Assembly (NCBI RefSeq): GCF_002201535.1
Contig: NZ_NIWW01000001.1
Span: forward strand, 544,933 to 608,932
DNA from: Lacimicrobium sp. SS2-24
Lineage (GTDB): Bacteria; Pseudomonadota; Gammaproteobacteria; Enterobacterales; Alteromonadaceae
Length of the DNA stretch: 64,000 nt
Reading direction: 5' to 3'
Shown: positions 44,706-55,102 of the stretch, one piece after another
Numbering within the stretch: the stretch's first letter is position 1
Layout of the letters: each line of letters begins with the position of its first letter
The notes under the pieces: model-generated
Database searches by the model: none
Told to the model about the DNA's origin: nothing
The model's input: the letters and a program-made list of their open reading frames with translations, nothing else
Translations under genes and position numbers: made by a program

Positions 44706-45185
44706 TCAGAGCTTATCCGGGTCAGCCAACTGGACTTCTGTAGGTGTGGTTTTTTCAGGAGTGAGCAGCGTGGAAGACCCTTTGACTTTCTCAATCTGTC
44801 GGAACACATCGCGCCAGCTCAGAATGCCCACCCACTCTCTCTCAGCATTCACCACCGGCAGGCAGGAAATACGGTGGCGATTAAACAACCTGACCGCCTG
44901 TAACACCGATTCATTTTCCAGTATTACCACCAGTTCACGGCTCATGATCTGCGAGACTTTTCGTTTAAAGGCTGCTTGGTCGTAATCATTCGCCATGGGC
45001 GTACCAATGCGCGGGCTCAGGCTCTTGAGTAAGTCACGGTCGGAAATAATACCCAGCAGAGTCTTTCCCTTTACCACCAGCACATGGTGAAAGCGGTGCT
45101 GTGCAAATATCTGGTATACCTTACCCAGATTATCGTCCAGCCCCACAGTGACCACGTCAGAGGTCATGATTCTACTGACTTTCAT
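44706..45185 (-). CDS. CBS-domain pair protein
   Basis: A 159-residue protein made of two CBS domains (MKVSRIMTSDVVTVGLDD, LLGIISDRDLLK; then IMSRELVVILENESVLQAV, VGILSWRDVFR). CBS pairs bind adenine nucleotides and sense energy state, usually controlling a partner; none is adjacent. Starts 66 bp from the DUF2784 gene on the same strand. The 288 bp between this gene and the MBOAT start shows no supportable gene. Confidence 0.85.
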   Translation of the reverse strand: MKVSRIMTSDVVTVGLDDNLGKVYQIFAQHRFHHVLVVKGKTLLGIISDRDLLKSLSPRIGTPMANDYDQAAFKRKVSQIMSRELVVILENESVLQAVRLFNRHRISCLPVVNAEREWVGILSWRDVFRQIEKVKGSSTLLTPEKTTPTEVQLADPDKL

Positions 45186-45251
45186 CGCCTTAACCTAAAA
45201 AGTATATGCATATCAATACTATAATCGCTTGCCAATATATTACAGCGCTTT

Positions 45252-45659
45252 TTAAGCGCGCTTTTTCTGATCAGGCCGGATCCAATACCAACTCAGCATG
45301 ACCAACAATCCAAACAGAGTATATGCCAGCGTAAAGACCCAGGTCGGGGCCTGATAATAGAGTAATTCCGACACCCAATGGGCGATAAAAGCGCCATCAT
45401 AGGTGACATCCCGGGCCTGCTGGCGCAGCGCCATTTCCCATCCGGTTAATGGACAGTTCTGCCCCAGCCAGGACTGGATCACCACAAAACCAATGGCAGC
45501 TAAATGCAGGATGCGAAGACGACGGTTTCTGATCCAGTGCCAGTCACGCCAGTAGCCGATAAAAATCAGCACCAGCGTCAACACCACAAAAAGGACAAAG
45601 GCAAAATGAAGGATGAGGATGGCATCAGCTGCGAGCAGGTACAGTTGCTGTGAACTCAT
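45252..45659 (-). CDS. DUF2784 family membrane protein
   Basis: A 135-residue membrane protein with three or four segments: ADAILILHFAFVLFVVLTLVLIFIG (as two), FVVIQSWLGQNCPLTGWE, and a C-terminal YTLFGLLVMLSWYW. The QSWLGQNCPLT motif is the DUF2784 hallmark. The function is unknown. Confidence 0.78.
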   Translation of the reverse strand: MSSQQLYLLAADAILILHFAFVLFVVLTLVLIFIGYWRDWHWIRNRRLRILHLAAIGFVVIQSWLGQNCPLTGWEMALRQQARDVTYDGAFIAHWVSELLYYQAPTWVFTLAYTLFGLLVMLSWYWIRPDQKKRA

Positions 45660-45757
45660 GTTGCCCTCCTTCAGTAAACTCCGTCTGTCGCAGCCCTAAT
45701 GCCCTCCGTGCGCAACTTTGGCATTGAGCAAGGGCAGACGAGTAGGGTTACTGCCCG

Positions 45758-47245
45758 TTAACCCCCTGCCCGTTCATTGTCATCGGCATCCAGCGTCTGA
45801 CTCTCAAGCATCTTAGTACTGAGTTTTTTACTGCTTTGTACCCCTAAGCTCTTAAACTCCTCAACCCGGCGCACCAGATTTCCACGCCCTTCCGAGAGCT
45901 TATTCATGGCGCCATCATATTTCTTCTGCACGGTCTGTAAACTGTTACCCAGACTCTCAAGATCTTCGGCAAAACCGACAAATTTGTCGTACAGCCTGGC
46001 CGCTTTGTCGGCAATAATTTTGGCGTTCTGATTCTGGTATTCGTACTGCCAGATATTGTTTATGGTGCGCAGCGCCACCAACAGATTCGTCGGGCTGACC
46101 AGCATAATGTTGTTATCCAGTGCCAGCTTAATCAGATCAGGGGCATGGTCGATAGCCAGCAAAAATGCCGCTTCGACCGGCACAAACATCAGCACATAAT
46201 CCAGCGTTTTCACGCCCTCTAGATTCTGATAGTCCTTGTTACCCAATCCCTTAATATGATTACGCAGAGAGGTGATGTGCTCATTCAGATAACGCTCACG
46301 ACTGGCGTCATCTTCTTCATTAAAGTAGCGCTCGTAGGCGGCCAGTGACATCTTGGCATCAATGATCACATCTTTGTCACCGGGCAGGTGCACAATCACA
46401 TCAGGCTTATACGCCTTGCCCTGTTCATCCTTATACTGGCCCTGGGTGTCATATTCATGGCCTTCGCGCAATCCAGATTCGCTTAAGATACGCTCCAGCA
46501 CCACCTCACCCCAGTTGCCCTGCTTCTTATTATCGCCTTTCAGGGCACGGGTTAAGGCCGCCGCTTCTTCGGTAATCTGCACATTGAGTTGCTTGAGATT
46601 GAGGATTTCTGTCTTCAGTGAAGCGCGCTCCTGCCCCTCTTTGGTGTACTGATCACTGACCTGCTTTTTAAAGCCCTCAATCTGATCCTTCAATGGGGTC
46701 AGTAAACTGTCCAGGCTTTGTTTACTGGCTGTCGTGAAGTTTTCTGTTTTCTGCTGGAAAATCTTATTGGCCAGATTCTCAAACTGCTGTTTGAGGTTTT
46801 GTTCGGCGTCTTTAAGCAAAGCCAGCTTTTCTTCTGCGGCTTTTTGTTCCTGCTCGAAGCGTGCTTTTTGCGATTCCAGTGCGGTGCGTAGTTCACCCAA
46901 TTCATCACTGGCTGACTGCCACTTATCCTGCCATTGCTGTGATTGTTGCTGTAGCTCAGGAATACGCTGTGCCTGCTGACGATACTGGCCCAGCTCAGAC
47001 TGTAATTGCAGCTGTTGCTCGTGGGTATGCTCAAGCTTGCGCTTCACTTCATCCAGTTGCTCGTATGCCTGATGCAGACTGTGCTGATCCTGCTGGTGCT
47101 GTTGCTGCACATGATTGAGTTCGGCTTGCAGCGCCTGCTCTTTCGCCCGAGCGCGGCGTGACACCATCCAGCCACTGACTAACGCACCCAGGGCCAGCCC
47201 TCCAGCGGCAAGGGCCAGCTCCAGCATTTGCAGATTTAACGCCAT
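45758..47245 (-). CDS. rmuC: DNA recombination protein RmuC
   Basis: About 495 residues: an N-terminal membrane segment (about 8-25), a long coiled coil (to about 230, rich in Gln and Glu), then the RmuC nuclease-like core with GNWGEVVLERILSESGL, PDVIVHLP, VIIDAKMSLAAYERY and YVLMFVPVEAAF. RmuC limits recombination at inverted repeats and belongs to the PD-(D/E)xK group; the D..D-x-K site is seen in DVIIDAK. The ATG at 47243-47245 lies 2 bases past the fumarase stop; a GTG two codons earlier is possible. Co-transcribed with fumarase. Confidence 0.9.
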   Translation of the reverse strand: MALNLQMLELALAAGGLALGALVSGWMVSRRARAKEQALQAELNHVQQQHQQDQHSLHQAYEQLDEVKRKLEHTHEQQLQLQSELGQYRQQAQRIPELQQQSQQWQDKWQSASDELGELRTALESQKARFEQEQKAAEEKLALLKDAEQNLKQQFENLANKIFQQKTENFTTASKQSLDSLLTPLKDQIEGFKKQVSDQYTKEGQERASLKTEILNLKQLNVQITEEAAALTRALKGDNKKQGNWGEVVLERILSESGLREGHEYDTQGQYKDEQGKAYKPDVIVHLPGDKDVIIDAKMSLAAYERYFNEEDDASRERYLNEHITSLRNHIKGLGNKDYQNLEGVKTLDYVLMFVPVEAAFLLAIDHAPDLIKLALDNNIMLVSPTNLLVALRTINNIWQYEYQNQNAKIIADKAARLYDKFVGFAEDLESLGNSLQTVQKKYDGAMNKLSEGRGNLVRRVEEFKSLGVQSSKKLSTKMLESQTLDADDNERAGG

Positions 47246-47247
47246 GC

Positions 47248-48777
47248 TCACTTGCTCATGGCGCTGTCGAGTTCTTCGATTCTGGCTTTCCAGATAGCCG
47301 GGCCCGTTTCATGGGCATTGGCGCCGGTGCTATCTACCGCAACGGTTACCGGCATGTCTTCCACTTCAAACTCATAAATGGCTTCCATACCCAAATCTTC
47401 AAACGCCACAACACGGGATTTCTTAATTGCCTTAGACACCAGATAAGCCGCACCGCCTACCGCCATCAAATACACCGCCTTGTGTTTGGCAATACTGTCT
47501 ACCGTTGCCGGGCCTCGCTCGGCTTTACCAATCATGCCAATCAGGCCGGTTTTATCGAGCATCATGTCGGTGAACTTGTCCATGCGCGTGGCGGTCGTCG
47601 GGCCTGCCGGTCCCACGACCTCATCGCCGACTGCATCCACAGGGCCCACGTAATAGATGAAACGATTAGTTAAATCCACACCCTCAGGCAGCCCTTCACC
47701 ATTATCCAGCATGGTTTGAATGCGTTTGTGAGCCGCATCACGACCGGTCAGCATCTTGCCCGACAGCAACACGGTTTCACCCACTTTCCAGTCCTGAATG
47801 TCTTCTTTGGTGACGGTATCGAGGTTCACCCGACGAGTGTTCGCCCCCACTTCCCAGGTCACTTCAGGCCAGTCTTCCAGTTTCGGCGCCTGCAGCTCCG
47901 ATGGTCCACTGCCATCGAGGGTAAAGTGCGCATGGCGGGTAGCGGCGCAGTTAGGGATCATGGCCACAGGTTTAGAGGCCGCATGAGTTGGCAGAGACTT
48001 AATTTTCACATCCACCACCGTCGTCAGGCCACCCAGGCCCTGTGCGCCGATACCCAGATCGTTGACCTTCTTGAAAATATCCAGGCGCAGCTTTTCTTCA
48101 GTCGTTTCGGCGCCACGGGCCATCAGTTCCTGAATATCTACCGGATCCATCAGGCTTTCTTTGGCCAGTACGGCGGCTTTTTCTGCCGTACCGCCAATAC
48201 CTATTCCGAGCATGCCCGGCGGACACCAGCCTGCCCCCATAGTGGGCAGGGTTTTGACCACCCATTCGGCGATATCATCAGACGGGTTGAGCATCACCAT
48301 TTTAGATTTGTTCTCACTGCCGCCGCCTTTTGCGGCAATCATCACTTCAATTTTGTCACCGGGCACCATATCGATATGCACCACTGCAGGGGTATTGTCT
48401 TTGGTGTTTTTACGGGCGCCGGCAGGGTCCGCCACAATCGAGGCGCGCAGCGGATTATCAGGATTCAGATAGGCGCGACGTGTGCCCTCATCCACCATTT
48501 CCTGAACGGTCATATCGGTTTTATCCCAGCTTACCTGCATGCCAATTTTGACAAAACAGGTGACAATACCGGTATCCTGGCACAGCGGGCGCTTGCCCTC
48601 AGCAGACATGCGCGAGTTAATCAGTATCTGCGCCATGGCATCCTTGGCGGCTTCGCTTTCTTCGCGCTCATATGCCTGCTCAACGGCTTTGACATAATCC
48701 AGTGGGTGATAATAAGAAATGAACTGCAGTGCATCTTCAATGCTATCAATAAAATCCTGCTGACGGATCTGTGTCAT
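47248..48777 (-). CDS. fum: Class I fumarate hydratase ([4Fe-4S])
   Basis: A 509-residue single-chain class I fumarase that interconverts fumarate and malate in the TCA cycle. Cluster cysteines are in PLCQDTG, GAGWCPPGM and IPNCAATRHAHF. Alpha-domain GGGSENKSKMVML and beta-domain GKMLTGRDAAHKRI and VGPAGPTTATRMDKF are typical. The oxidant-sensitive cluster makes it an aerobic/iron-replete isoenzyme. A perfect -10 box lies 52 bp upstream. rmuC follows directly. Confidence 0.94.
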   Translation of the reverse strand: MTQIRQQDFIDSIEDALQFISYYHPLDYVKAVEQAYEREESEAAKDAMAQILINSRMSAEGKRPLCQDTGIVTCFVKIGMQVSWDKTDMTVQEMVDEGTRRAYLNPDNPLRASIVADPAGARKNTKDNTPAVVHIDMVPGDKIEVMIAAKGGGSENKSKMVMLNPSDDIAEWVVKTLPTMGAGWCPPGMLGIGIGGTAEKAAVLAKESLMDPVDIQELMARGAETTEEKLRLDIFKKVNDLGIGAQGLGGLTTVVDVKIKSLPTHAASKPVAMIPNCAATRHAHFTLDGSGPSELQAPKLEDWPEVTWEVGANTRRVNLDTVTKEDIQDWKVGETVLLSGKMLTGRDAAHKRIQTMLDNGEGLPEGVDLTNRFIYYVGPVDAVGDEVVGPAGPTTATRMDKFTDMMLDKTGLIGMIGKAERGPATVDSIAKHKAVYLMAVGGAAYLVSKAIKKSRVVAFEDLGMEAIYEFEVEDMPVTVAVDSTGANAHETGPAIWKARIEELDSAMSK

Positions 48778-49156
48778 GCTTGGCCCCTTAGCGAGTCTGG
48801 TCTTTGTTGTTTGAATATTTGGTTGGCGTATTATATACCCATGTCAGCGCAAAATGCAGGCTTCAGCGGGAGATTAAAACACTTTAAAATATACCGCTGC
48901 CGACCCATTCTTGCTGCGACTCACTGCCTTTATCTGGCGCTTTTCGGACGTTTTTTAACCGGTTTAATCGTGTATGGAAAAACGGTATCAGGATGGCATG
49001 TTGGCACTGTGAATGGTCTGCGGTATTTTATGCCCTTTTACAGACATCCGAGTGTTGCGGCTGTTTTACTCACGGCACAGGGGCCAGTGAAGGCAGACAG
49101 TGTCTCAGGCTCGCTTCACCCTGACACGCATTTCATCCTCTTTTTTAGGTAGTTAC
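48778..49156. other. Divergent control region, fum / pabB
   Basis: A 379-bp gap between the divergent starts. It has the fum promoter candidate at 48830-48858. A plus-strand frame of 104 codons from 48841 exists but begins in that promoter, lacks a ribosome site and matches nothing I know, so I do not call it. I see no clear pabB promoter. Confidence 0.45.
48830..48858 (-). promoter_or_regulatory. Candidate fum promoter
   Basis: On the minus strand a perfect -10, TATAAT (48830-48835), with TGCATT 17 bp upstream (48853-48858) as a poor -35. It lies about 52 bp from the fum ATG. Confidence 0.5.
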
Positions 49157-50533
49157 GTGAATAAACATTCCCTCGAATCACAGTTAGACCTGCCATGCCT
49201 GTTTGGCCACTATTGCGATCAGGACTGGGCCATGTTGCTCGATTCTGCCGGCAGCGCACATGTTAACGGCGAATTCGACGTGATGCTGGCCGAGCCACTG
49301 GCCTGGGTGACCACCAAAGGACCACGCAGTCACATCTATGCCCATCAACAACACCAGAACAGCGACGCCGCCCCCCTTGAGATTGTTGAGACACTGGTAA
49401 AGGAATACTTTTCCGATGCGTCTTTGACCAGTGTTAAAGATTTTCCCTTCAGTTGTGGTGCCGCGGGTTATTTTTCCTATGACCTGGGCCGTCGTTTCGA
49501 ACGACTCCCTGAACGTGCCGAGGCCGATACCCAGGCACCGGATATGGCCATCGGCATCTACAGTTGGGCGGTGGTGAAATCCCGCCAAAGCGGTGAAACC
49601 TGGCTGCTCAGCCATCCTGATTATCCGGCGCCAGCCCCTGATACGCTCAACCGGCTGGCCAGAACATCGCCTCAGGCACACGCCCCCTTTAAACTCACCA
49701 GTGCCTGGCACTCCAACATGAGTAAACAGGATTACAAACAAAAGCTGGCGCGCATCCATGAATACCTGCTCGCCGGTGACTGCTATCAGGTTAACCTGGC
49801 CCAACGCTTTAAAGCAGACTATCAGGGTAATGAATGGCTGGCCTACCAGCAGCTTCGTGAGGCCAATCAGGCGCCCTTTTCTGCTTTTATGCGCGTGCCC
49901 GATGCGTGTGTCATGAGTATCTCACCAGAGCGATTTTTGTCAGTACAGGAGGGCAAGGTACAGACCAAACCCATAAAAGGCACCCGCCCACGCAGCACCG
50001 ACCCCGATGAAGATCAGGCGCTGGCGATGGCGTTGTCTGAATCAGAAAAGGATCGTGCTGAAAACCTGATGATTGTGGATTTGCTTCGAAACGACATCAG
50101 TAAGCATTGCCAGAGCGGAACGGTAAGAGTGCCCCAGTTATTTGCCATTGAAAGTTTCCCCGCGGTGCATCATCTGGTGTCCACCGTAGAGGGTGAACTG
50201 CAGGCCGACGCCAGCCCGCTGGATTTGTTGCGCGGTGCCTTTCCCGGTGGTTCTATTACCGGCGCACCCAAAATCCGCGCAATGGAAATCATTGAAGAGT
50301 TGGAGCCACACCGACGCAACATATACTGTGGTAGCATAGGGTATCTGTCAGCCGATGGTCGTATGGATACCAGCATCTGCATACGTACCCTGTTATGTGA
50401 AAATAATCACCTCTATTGCTGGGCCGGGGGCGGTATTGTGCTGGACTCCGATGCGGAGATGGAATATCAGGAAACCTTGCACAAGGTAAACAAAATTTTA
50501 CCACTGTTATCTGAAAATACAGCCAATAACTAA
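49157..50533 (+). CDS. pabB: Aminodeoxychorismate synthase component I
   Basis: About 458 residues. PabB makes 4-amino-4-deoxychorismate from chorismate with ammonia from a PabA/TrpG-type partner, the first step to p-aminobenzoate and folate. C-terminal motifs: GDCYQVNLAQRF, TKPIKGTRPR, DLLRNDI, FPGGSITGAPKIRAMEIIEELEP (as two), YCGSIGYLS and IVLDSD. The N-terminal DWAMLLDS mimics E. coli SLPWAMLL; hence the GTG at 49157, with AGG six bases upstream, is preferred over a GTG 19 codons earlier. nudL follows 21 bp later, then sdaA, the same order as in E. coli. Confidence 0.9.
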   Translation: MNKHSLESQLDLPCLFGHYCDQDWAMLLDSAGSAHVNGEFDVMLAEPLAWVTTKGPRSHIYAHQQHQNSDAAPLEIVETLVKEYFSDASLTSVKDFPFSCGAAGYFSYDLGRRFERLPERAEADTQAPDMAIGIYSWAVVKSRQSGETWLLSHPDYPAPAPDTLNRLARTSPQAHAPFKLTSAWHSNMSKQDYKQKLARIHEYLLAGDCYQVNLAQRFKADYQGNEWLAYQQLREANQAPFSAFMRVPDACVMSISPERFLSVQEGKVQTKPIKGTRPRSTDPDEDQALAMALSESEKDRAENLMIVDLLRNDISKHCQSGTVRVPQLFAIESFPAVHHLVSTVEGELQADASPLDLLRGAFPGGSITGAPKIRAMEIIEELEPHRRNIYCGSIGYLSADGRMDTSICIRTLLCENNHLYCWAGGGIVLDSDAEMEYQETLHKVNKILPLLSENTANN

Positions 50534-50554
50534 GGGATTGAGTGTCATCCTGCG

Positions 50555-51121
50555 ATGAACAAAAGCACTTTTTTACATCAGTTTTATAACGTTCGGCAGG
50601 TTCAGTACGAACCCGATTATCCGCTGAACAAGCCTGGCTATCCGGCGGCGGTACTGATGCCTTTGATCAACAGAGAGCAGATGACCATGCTCTTCACCCG
50701 CCGAGCCAGCCATCTGCGCCATCATGGCGGACAGGTCAGCTTCCCTGGCGGACGCATGGAACTGCAGGATGACAACCTGCTGGCTGCGGCGCTGCGGGAA
50801 ACAGAAGAAGAAATTGGTATTGATAAAGAGCAGGTGGAGATCATCGGTCAGTTGGGGTGTTATCGCACCATCAGCGGTTTCGAAGTGACCCCGTACATCG
50901 GCATTATTGAGCCGCCCCTGGCGCTGAGACAGGATCACAATGAAGTGGCGTCAATCTTCGAAGTGCCCCTGAGTTATCTGATGAACAGGGATCATCATAT
51001 GGTACATTATGCCCAGCGTCGCGGGCATCACCACCCTATCTATTTTATTCACTGGCAACAACAGCATATCTGGGGCGCGACAGCGGCGTTTGTGCGTAAT
51101 CTGTCTAATCACCTTGGCTGA
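50555..51121 (+). CDS. nudL: CoA pyrophosphatase NudL (YeaB)
   Basis: A 188-residue Nudix hydrolase. The Nudix box is GGRMELQDDNLLAAALRETEEEIG (given as GGRMEL and AALRETEEEIG), and the preceding RRASHLRHHGGQVSFPGG is the UPF0035 signature of CoA pyrophosphatases. It splits CoA (or oxidised CoA) to 3',5'-ADP and phosphopantetheine. It follows pabB by 21 bp. Confidence 0.9.
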   Translation: MNKSTFLHQFYNVRQVQYEPDYPLNKPGYPAAVLMPLINREQMTMLFTRRASHLRHHGGQVSFPGGRMELQDDNLLAAALRETEEEIGIDKEQVEIIGQLGCYRTISGFEVTPYIGIIEPPLALRQDHNEVASIFEVPLSYLMNRDHHMVHYAQRRGHHHPIYFIHWQQQHIWGATAAFVRNLSNHLG

Positions 51122-51195
51122 GTTAAAGGCGTAACACTTTTCTTTACACCTTATTAACTGAGCTAATCTGACGGATTACTTTTGTCTGTTTGTTG

Positions 51196-51223
51196 TTTAC
51201 TGCACAATTCGCCATCCTATAAC
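51196..51223 (+). promoter_or_regulatory. Candidate sdaA promoter
   Basis: TTTACT at 51196-51201 (four of six -35 bases) and TATAAC at 51218-51223 (five of six -10 bases) with a 16-bp spacer, 26 bp before the sdaA start. It sits in the 127-bp nudL-sdaA gap. Confidence 0.45.
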
Positions 51224-51248
51224 AACGATAAATCATCAAGAGAGCCCT

Positions 51249-52622
<1,374 letters not shown>

Positions 52623-52715
52623 TGAAACGGGCGCGGGCTATCCTGGCACCGTAACATCCGGGCAATATAGTCAGGCATCCAGCGCCCTTCTCTTTCAGTA
52701 ATATCCGGTATCTGG

Positions 52716-53408
52716 TTAAGACGCCTTACTCCTGGGTACATGGTGTTGCAGACGATGGTTCATGTCTTCCACCACCCGCACTTTAAAACTGCCCTCCCCC
52801 TGTTTGTTCAGTCTGGCTTTGTACTCGGTAATGTCGAGCACTTCCATATTGACGCTCAGCGTTTTAAATATTTTTGGAAAACGCTGTCCCGGCACCTGCA
52901 CATGATGCAGGCCTCCACTATAAACAAACAGCAGTTTACCGCTGTCTAACCGGGTCAGGATGTCTGCCACACCACCTCTGACGGTCATCGGGTTACCGTC
53001 TTTATCCAGTCCGTTGCGACGCTTCATGCGTCCCTCCGGAAGGATGGCTGTAATAACATCCTCCGTGACATGAGAGAGAAAATGTTGCCAGGATTCATCC
53101 TGCTGCCGGGTAATGGGAATACAACCGGGTAACAACACCTTTAAAATTCGACCCGTCATGGGACGCTCCAACGTAATATCGGCCCCCGGCACCACCACCT
53201 TGTGGGCAATTTTCCACACAAAATGCCAGGGTGCAAACCGAATAAACAATGGCTCAAATAAGCTGGTGTGATTGAGAAAGACCACCAGTCGCACCTCTTC
53301 CAGCGCTTCCTCCTTGCTTTCACTTAACCAGTTAACCCTGCCCCGATAAAAAAGATGGGCGAGGATTTTTACTTTTGCCATCAGCAAAAAGCTGAGGAGT
53401 TTATTCAT
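52716..53408 (-). CDS. PlsC-like acyltransferase
   Basis: About 230 residues, a 1-acyl-glycerol-phosphate-acyltransferase-type domain. The catalytic motif reads NHTSLFE (His47, Glu52), so HX4D is HX4E; the EGR-type motif is ILPEGRMKRR. It could be a lysophospholipid or related acyltransferase. The ATG at 53406-53408 avoids overlap with the divergent lipoprotein gene and gives a normal length. Confidence 0.7.
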   Translation of the reverse strand: MNKLLSFLLMAKVKILAHLFYRGRVNWLSESKEEALEEVRLVVFLNHTSLFEPLFIRFAPWHFVWKIAHKVVVPGADITLERPMTGRILKVLLPGCIPITRQQDESWQHFLSHVTEDVITAILPEGRMKRRNGLDKDGNPMTVRGGVADILTRLDSGKLLFVYSGGLHHVQVPGQRFPKIFKTLSVNMEVLDITEYKARLNKQGEGSFKVRVVEDMNHRLQHHVPRSKAS

Positions 53409-53526
53409 ATTCCAGCCTGGGTTTGTGGAGATGGTTTTCAGACCATTGTATCTAATCGGGGTTCTGTTCAAGGAATTTTTTTTGCGGTCGATATCTTGTC
53501 TGTAAGCAATGGTTCTGGGGTGAACA

Positions 53527-53964
53527 ATGAGCGTAAATATCAAAAACCAAATTAAGAGTCTGTGCATGGCCACGGTCACAGTCTGTTTCTGTGTCACACT
53601 CACCGCCTGTATGCAGGGCTTTTCCGTTGCCGAAACTGCCGCACAGGTGCCTGCCTCTAAAAATGTACCTGAGATGGCGCTGAAACGGGTCAATCAGACC
53701 TTTAAAACCTCATTTATGATGGGAGATTGGTATTACCAAGGCGCTACTGCGGTAAAAGGCGGTATTGACGCCTATATTCAGGTTCCGGCTAAACTGGATA
53801 TGAAACCAGAATACCAGCGCGATTACCTGCGCCAGTCAGTATGCCCCAAGGCTGACAACACCAAGCTATGGCAGGAGCTTTCAGGCCTGTCGCTGTCAGT
53901 GCACCTGTATACATTCAACAAGCGGTTTAGTATTCATGCAACCTGTGACAACCCACTTGCCTGA
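53527..53964 (+). CDS. Putative lipoprotein, 145 aa
   Basis: A 145-residue protein with a lipoprotein signal (lipobox LTAC, Cys28) after a 27-residue hydrophobic leader. The mature part has MMGDWYYQGATAVKGG and ends with VHLYTFNKRFSIHATC; two more cysteines (VCPKADN and ATCDNP) could form a disulfide. I do not recognise the family. A clear terminator follows directly (53985-54007). Confidence 0.6.
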   Translation: MSVNIKNQIKSLCMATVTVCFCVTLTACMQGFSVAETAAQVPASKNVPEMALKRVNQTFKTSFMMGDWYYQGATAVKGGIDAYIQVPAKLDMKPEYQRDYLRQSVCPKADNTKLWQELSGLSLSVHLYTFNKRFSIHATCDNPLA

Positions 53965-53984
53965 GTGTCAGATGATGATCAAAC

Positions 53985-54007
53985 AGGGACCTCAGGGTCC
54001 CTTTTTT
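53985..54007 (+). terminator. Terminator after the lipoprotein gene
   Basis: AGGGACC at 53985-53991 pairs with GGTCCCT at 53996-54002, loop TCAG, with a six-T run (54002-54007). A textbook intrinsic terminator, 20 bp after the stop. Confidence 0.88.
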
Positions 54008-54113
54008 GTGCCTGCCATCAAGCCTGATTTACTGTTCAGCCTCAATTCAGCCCATGGGCTTATGCTGGATAACAGGATACACTTTGGCAGTACAGGTTGT
54101 GCAGATTCAGATC

Positions 54114-54398
54114 ATGAGTAACAGTCAGATGAAATTAGTCAAATTACTGCCATTGTTAGGTGCCTTGTGTGTCATTGCTGCGCCGCAGGCCAAAGAGACA
54201 GACCAGGACCAAATCGACAAAGCCAGTGCCGCGCAAAAAGCCCGTCAGCAAGTTAATGGACGGGTACTGAAGGTCGATCGCACCAAAGACAACTACAGAG
54301 TCAAAGTACTGAAAAAGTCCGGTCGTGTAGTGTCTGTGGACGTCGATCCTAAATCCGGCAAGGTGAGCAACAAGGATAAGAAGCGAGACGGCCAGTAA
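54114..54398 (+). CDS. Periplasmic PepSY-domain protein
   Basis: About 94 residues with a signal peptide (KLVKLLPLLGALCVIAAPQA) and one PepSY-like domain (ARQQVNGRVLKVDRTKDNYR, then VKVLKKSGRVVSVDVDPKSGK), ending in a Lys-rich tail. A second ATG five codons later is an alternative start; neither ribosome site is strong. PepSY proteins often precede OmpR/PhoP-type two-component genes and may inhibit or sense through the kinase. The response-regulator gene starts 29 bp downstream. Confidence 0.75.
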   Translation: MSNSQMKLVKLLPLLGALCVIAAPQAKETDQDQIDKASAAQKARQQVNGRVLKVDRTKDNYRVKVLKKSGRVVSVDVDPKSGKVSNKDKKRDGQ

Positions 54399-54427
54399 AA
54401 ACGGGCTGAAAAGGAGCAGAAGCGGGT

Positions 54428-55102
54428 ATGCGAATATTAATTGTGGAAGATGACAGTCGCCTGTTGACCCAACTTGATAGGTTAATGCAGGAAAATGGCT
54501 ACAGCGTGGATCTGGCCGATGACGGTGAAAAAGCGTTGTACTTGTTTAACGAGTATCCCTATGACCTGGCGATCATCGATATTGGTCTGCCAAAGCTGGA
54601 TGGTCTGGAGCTTATCCGCCGCGTACGTCAGCAAAAAATTGTCAGCCCGATCCTGATCTTAACCGCCCGCGACCGTTGGCAGGAAAAAGTGGAAGGGCTG
54701 GAGGCCGGTGCCGACGATTATCTGACCAAACCCTTTTACAATGAAGAGCTGCTGGCGCGCGTCAAGGCACTGATACGCCGTGCCGCAGGACAACCTAATC
54801 CGGCTCTTGAACGTGGTCCGATTCGGCTGGATACCCTCTCAGAAGAAGTGTCTGTTGAGGGACAGGCTGTGGAACTGACCGCATATGAATACCGGGTACT
54901 GGAATACCTGCTGATGAACCCCAGTAAAATTGTCTCAAAAACCGAGCTGACCGAACATATTTATGATCAGGACTTTGATCTGGACAGCAATGTGATTGAG
55001 GTATTTGTGGGACGTCTGCGCAAAAAACTCGACCCGCAAAACCGCATCAAGCCCATCGAGACCCTCCGTGGCAGGGGCTATCGGATCAATCGCCAGCTAT
55101 GA
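54428..55102 (+). CDS. PhoP/OmpR-family response regulator
   Basis: A 224-residue regulator. The receiver has the acidic pair in VEDD, the phospho-acceptor in IIDIGLPKLDGL, TAR and the Lys in LTKPF; the C-terminal winged helix reads TAYEYRVLEYLL and IEVFVGRLRKKL. Overall similarity to E. coli PhoP is clear. The kinase gene overlaps (ATGA) and the PepSY gene precedes, so this is a sensor-regulator cassette for envelope or metal/cation signals. Confidence 0.88.
   Translation: MRILIVEDDSRLLTQLDRLMQENGYSVDLADDGEKALYLFNEYPYDLAIIDIGLPKLDGLELIRRVRQQKIVSPILILTARDRWQEKVEGLEAGADDYLTKPFYNEELLARVKALIRRAAGQPNPALERGPIRLDTLSEEVSVEGQAVELTAYEYRVLEYLLMNPSKIVSKTELTEHIYDQDFDLDSNVIEVFVGRLRKKLDPQNRIKPIETLRGRGYRINRQL

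Noticed and set aside
44444-44809. A 121-codon minus-strand frame between CBS and MBOAT genes
   Set aside because: It overlaps the CBS gene in another frame, has unusual Ser/Arg/Leu composition and no recognisable domain.
45732-45756. GGGCAG/CTGCCC hairpin after rmuC as a terminator
   Set aside because: Only 6 bp with a 13-base loop and no T-run on either strand.
47716-49152. A 478-codon plus-strand open frame opposite the fumarase gene
   Set aside because: It lies antisense to a certain gene, is rich in His/Arg/Phe as expected from an antisense codon pattern, and continues through the promoter region; no domain is recognisable.
48841-49152. A 104-codon plus-strand frame before pabB
   Set aside because: Starts inside the fum promoter, no ribosome site, no known family; chance frame.
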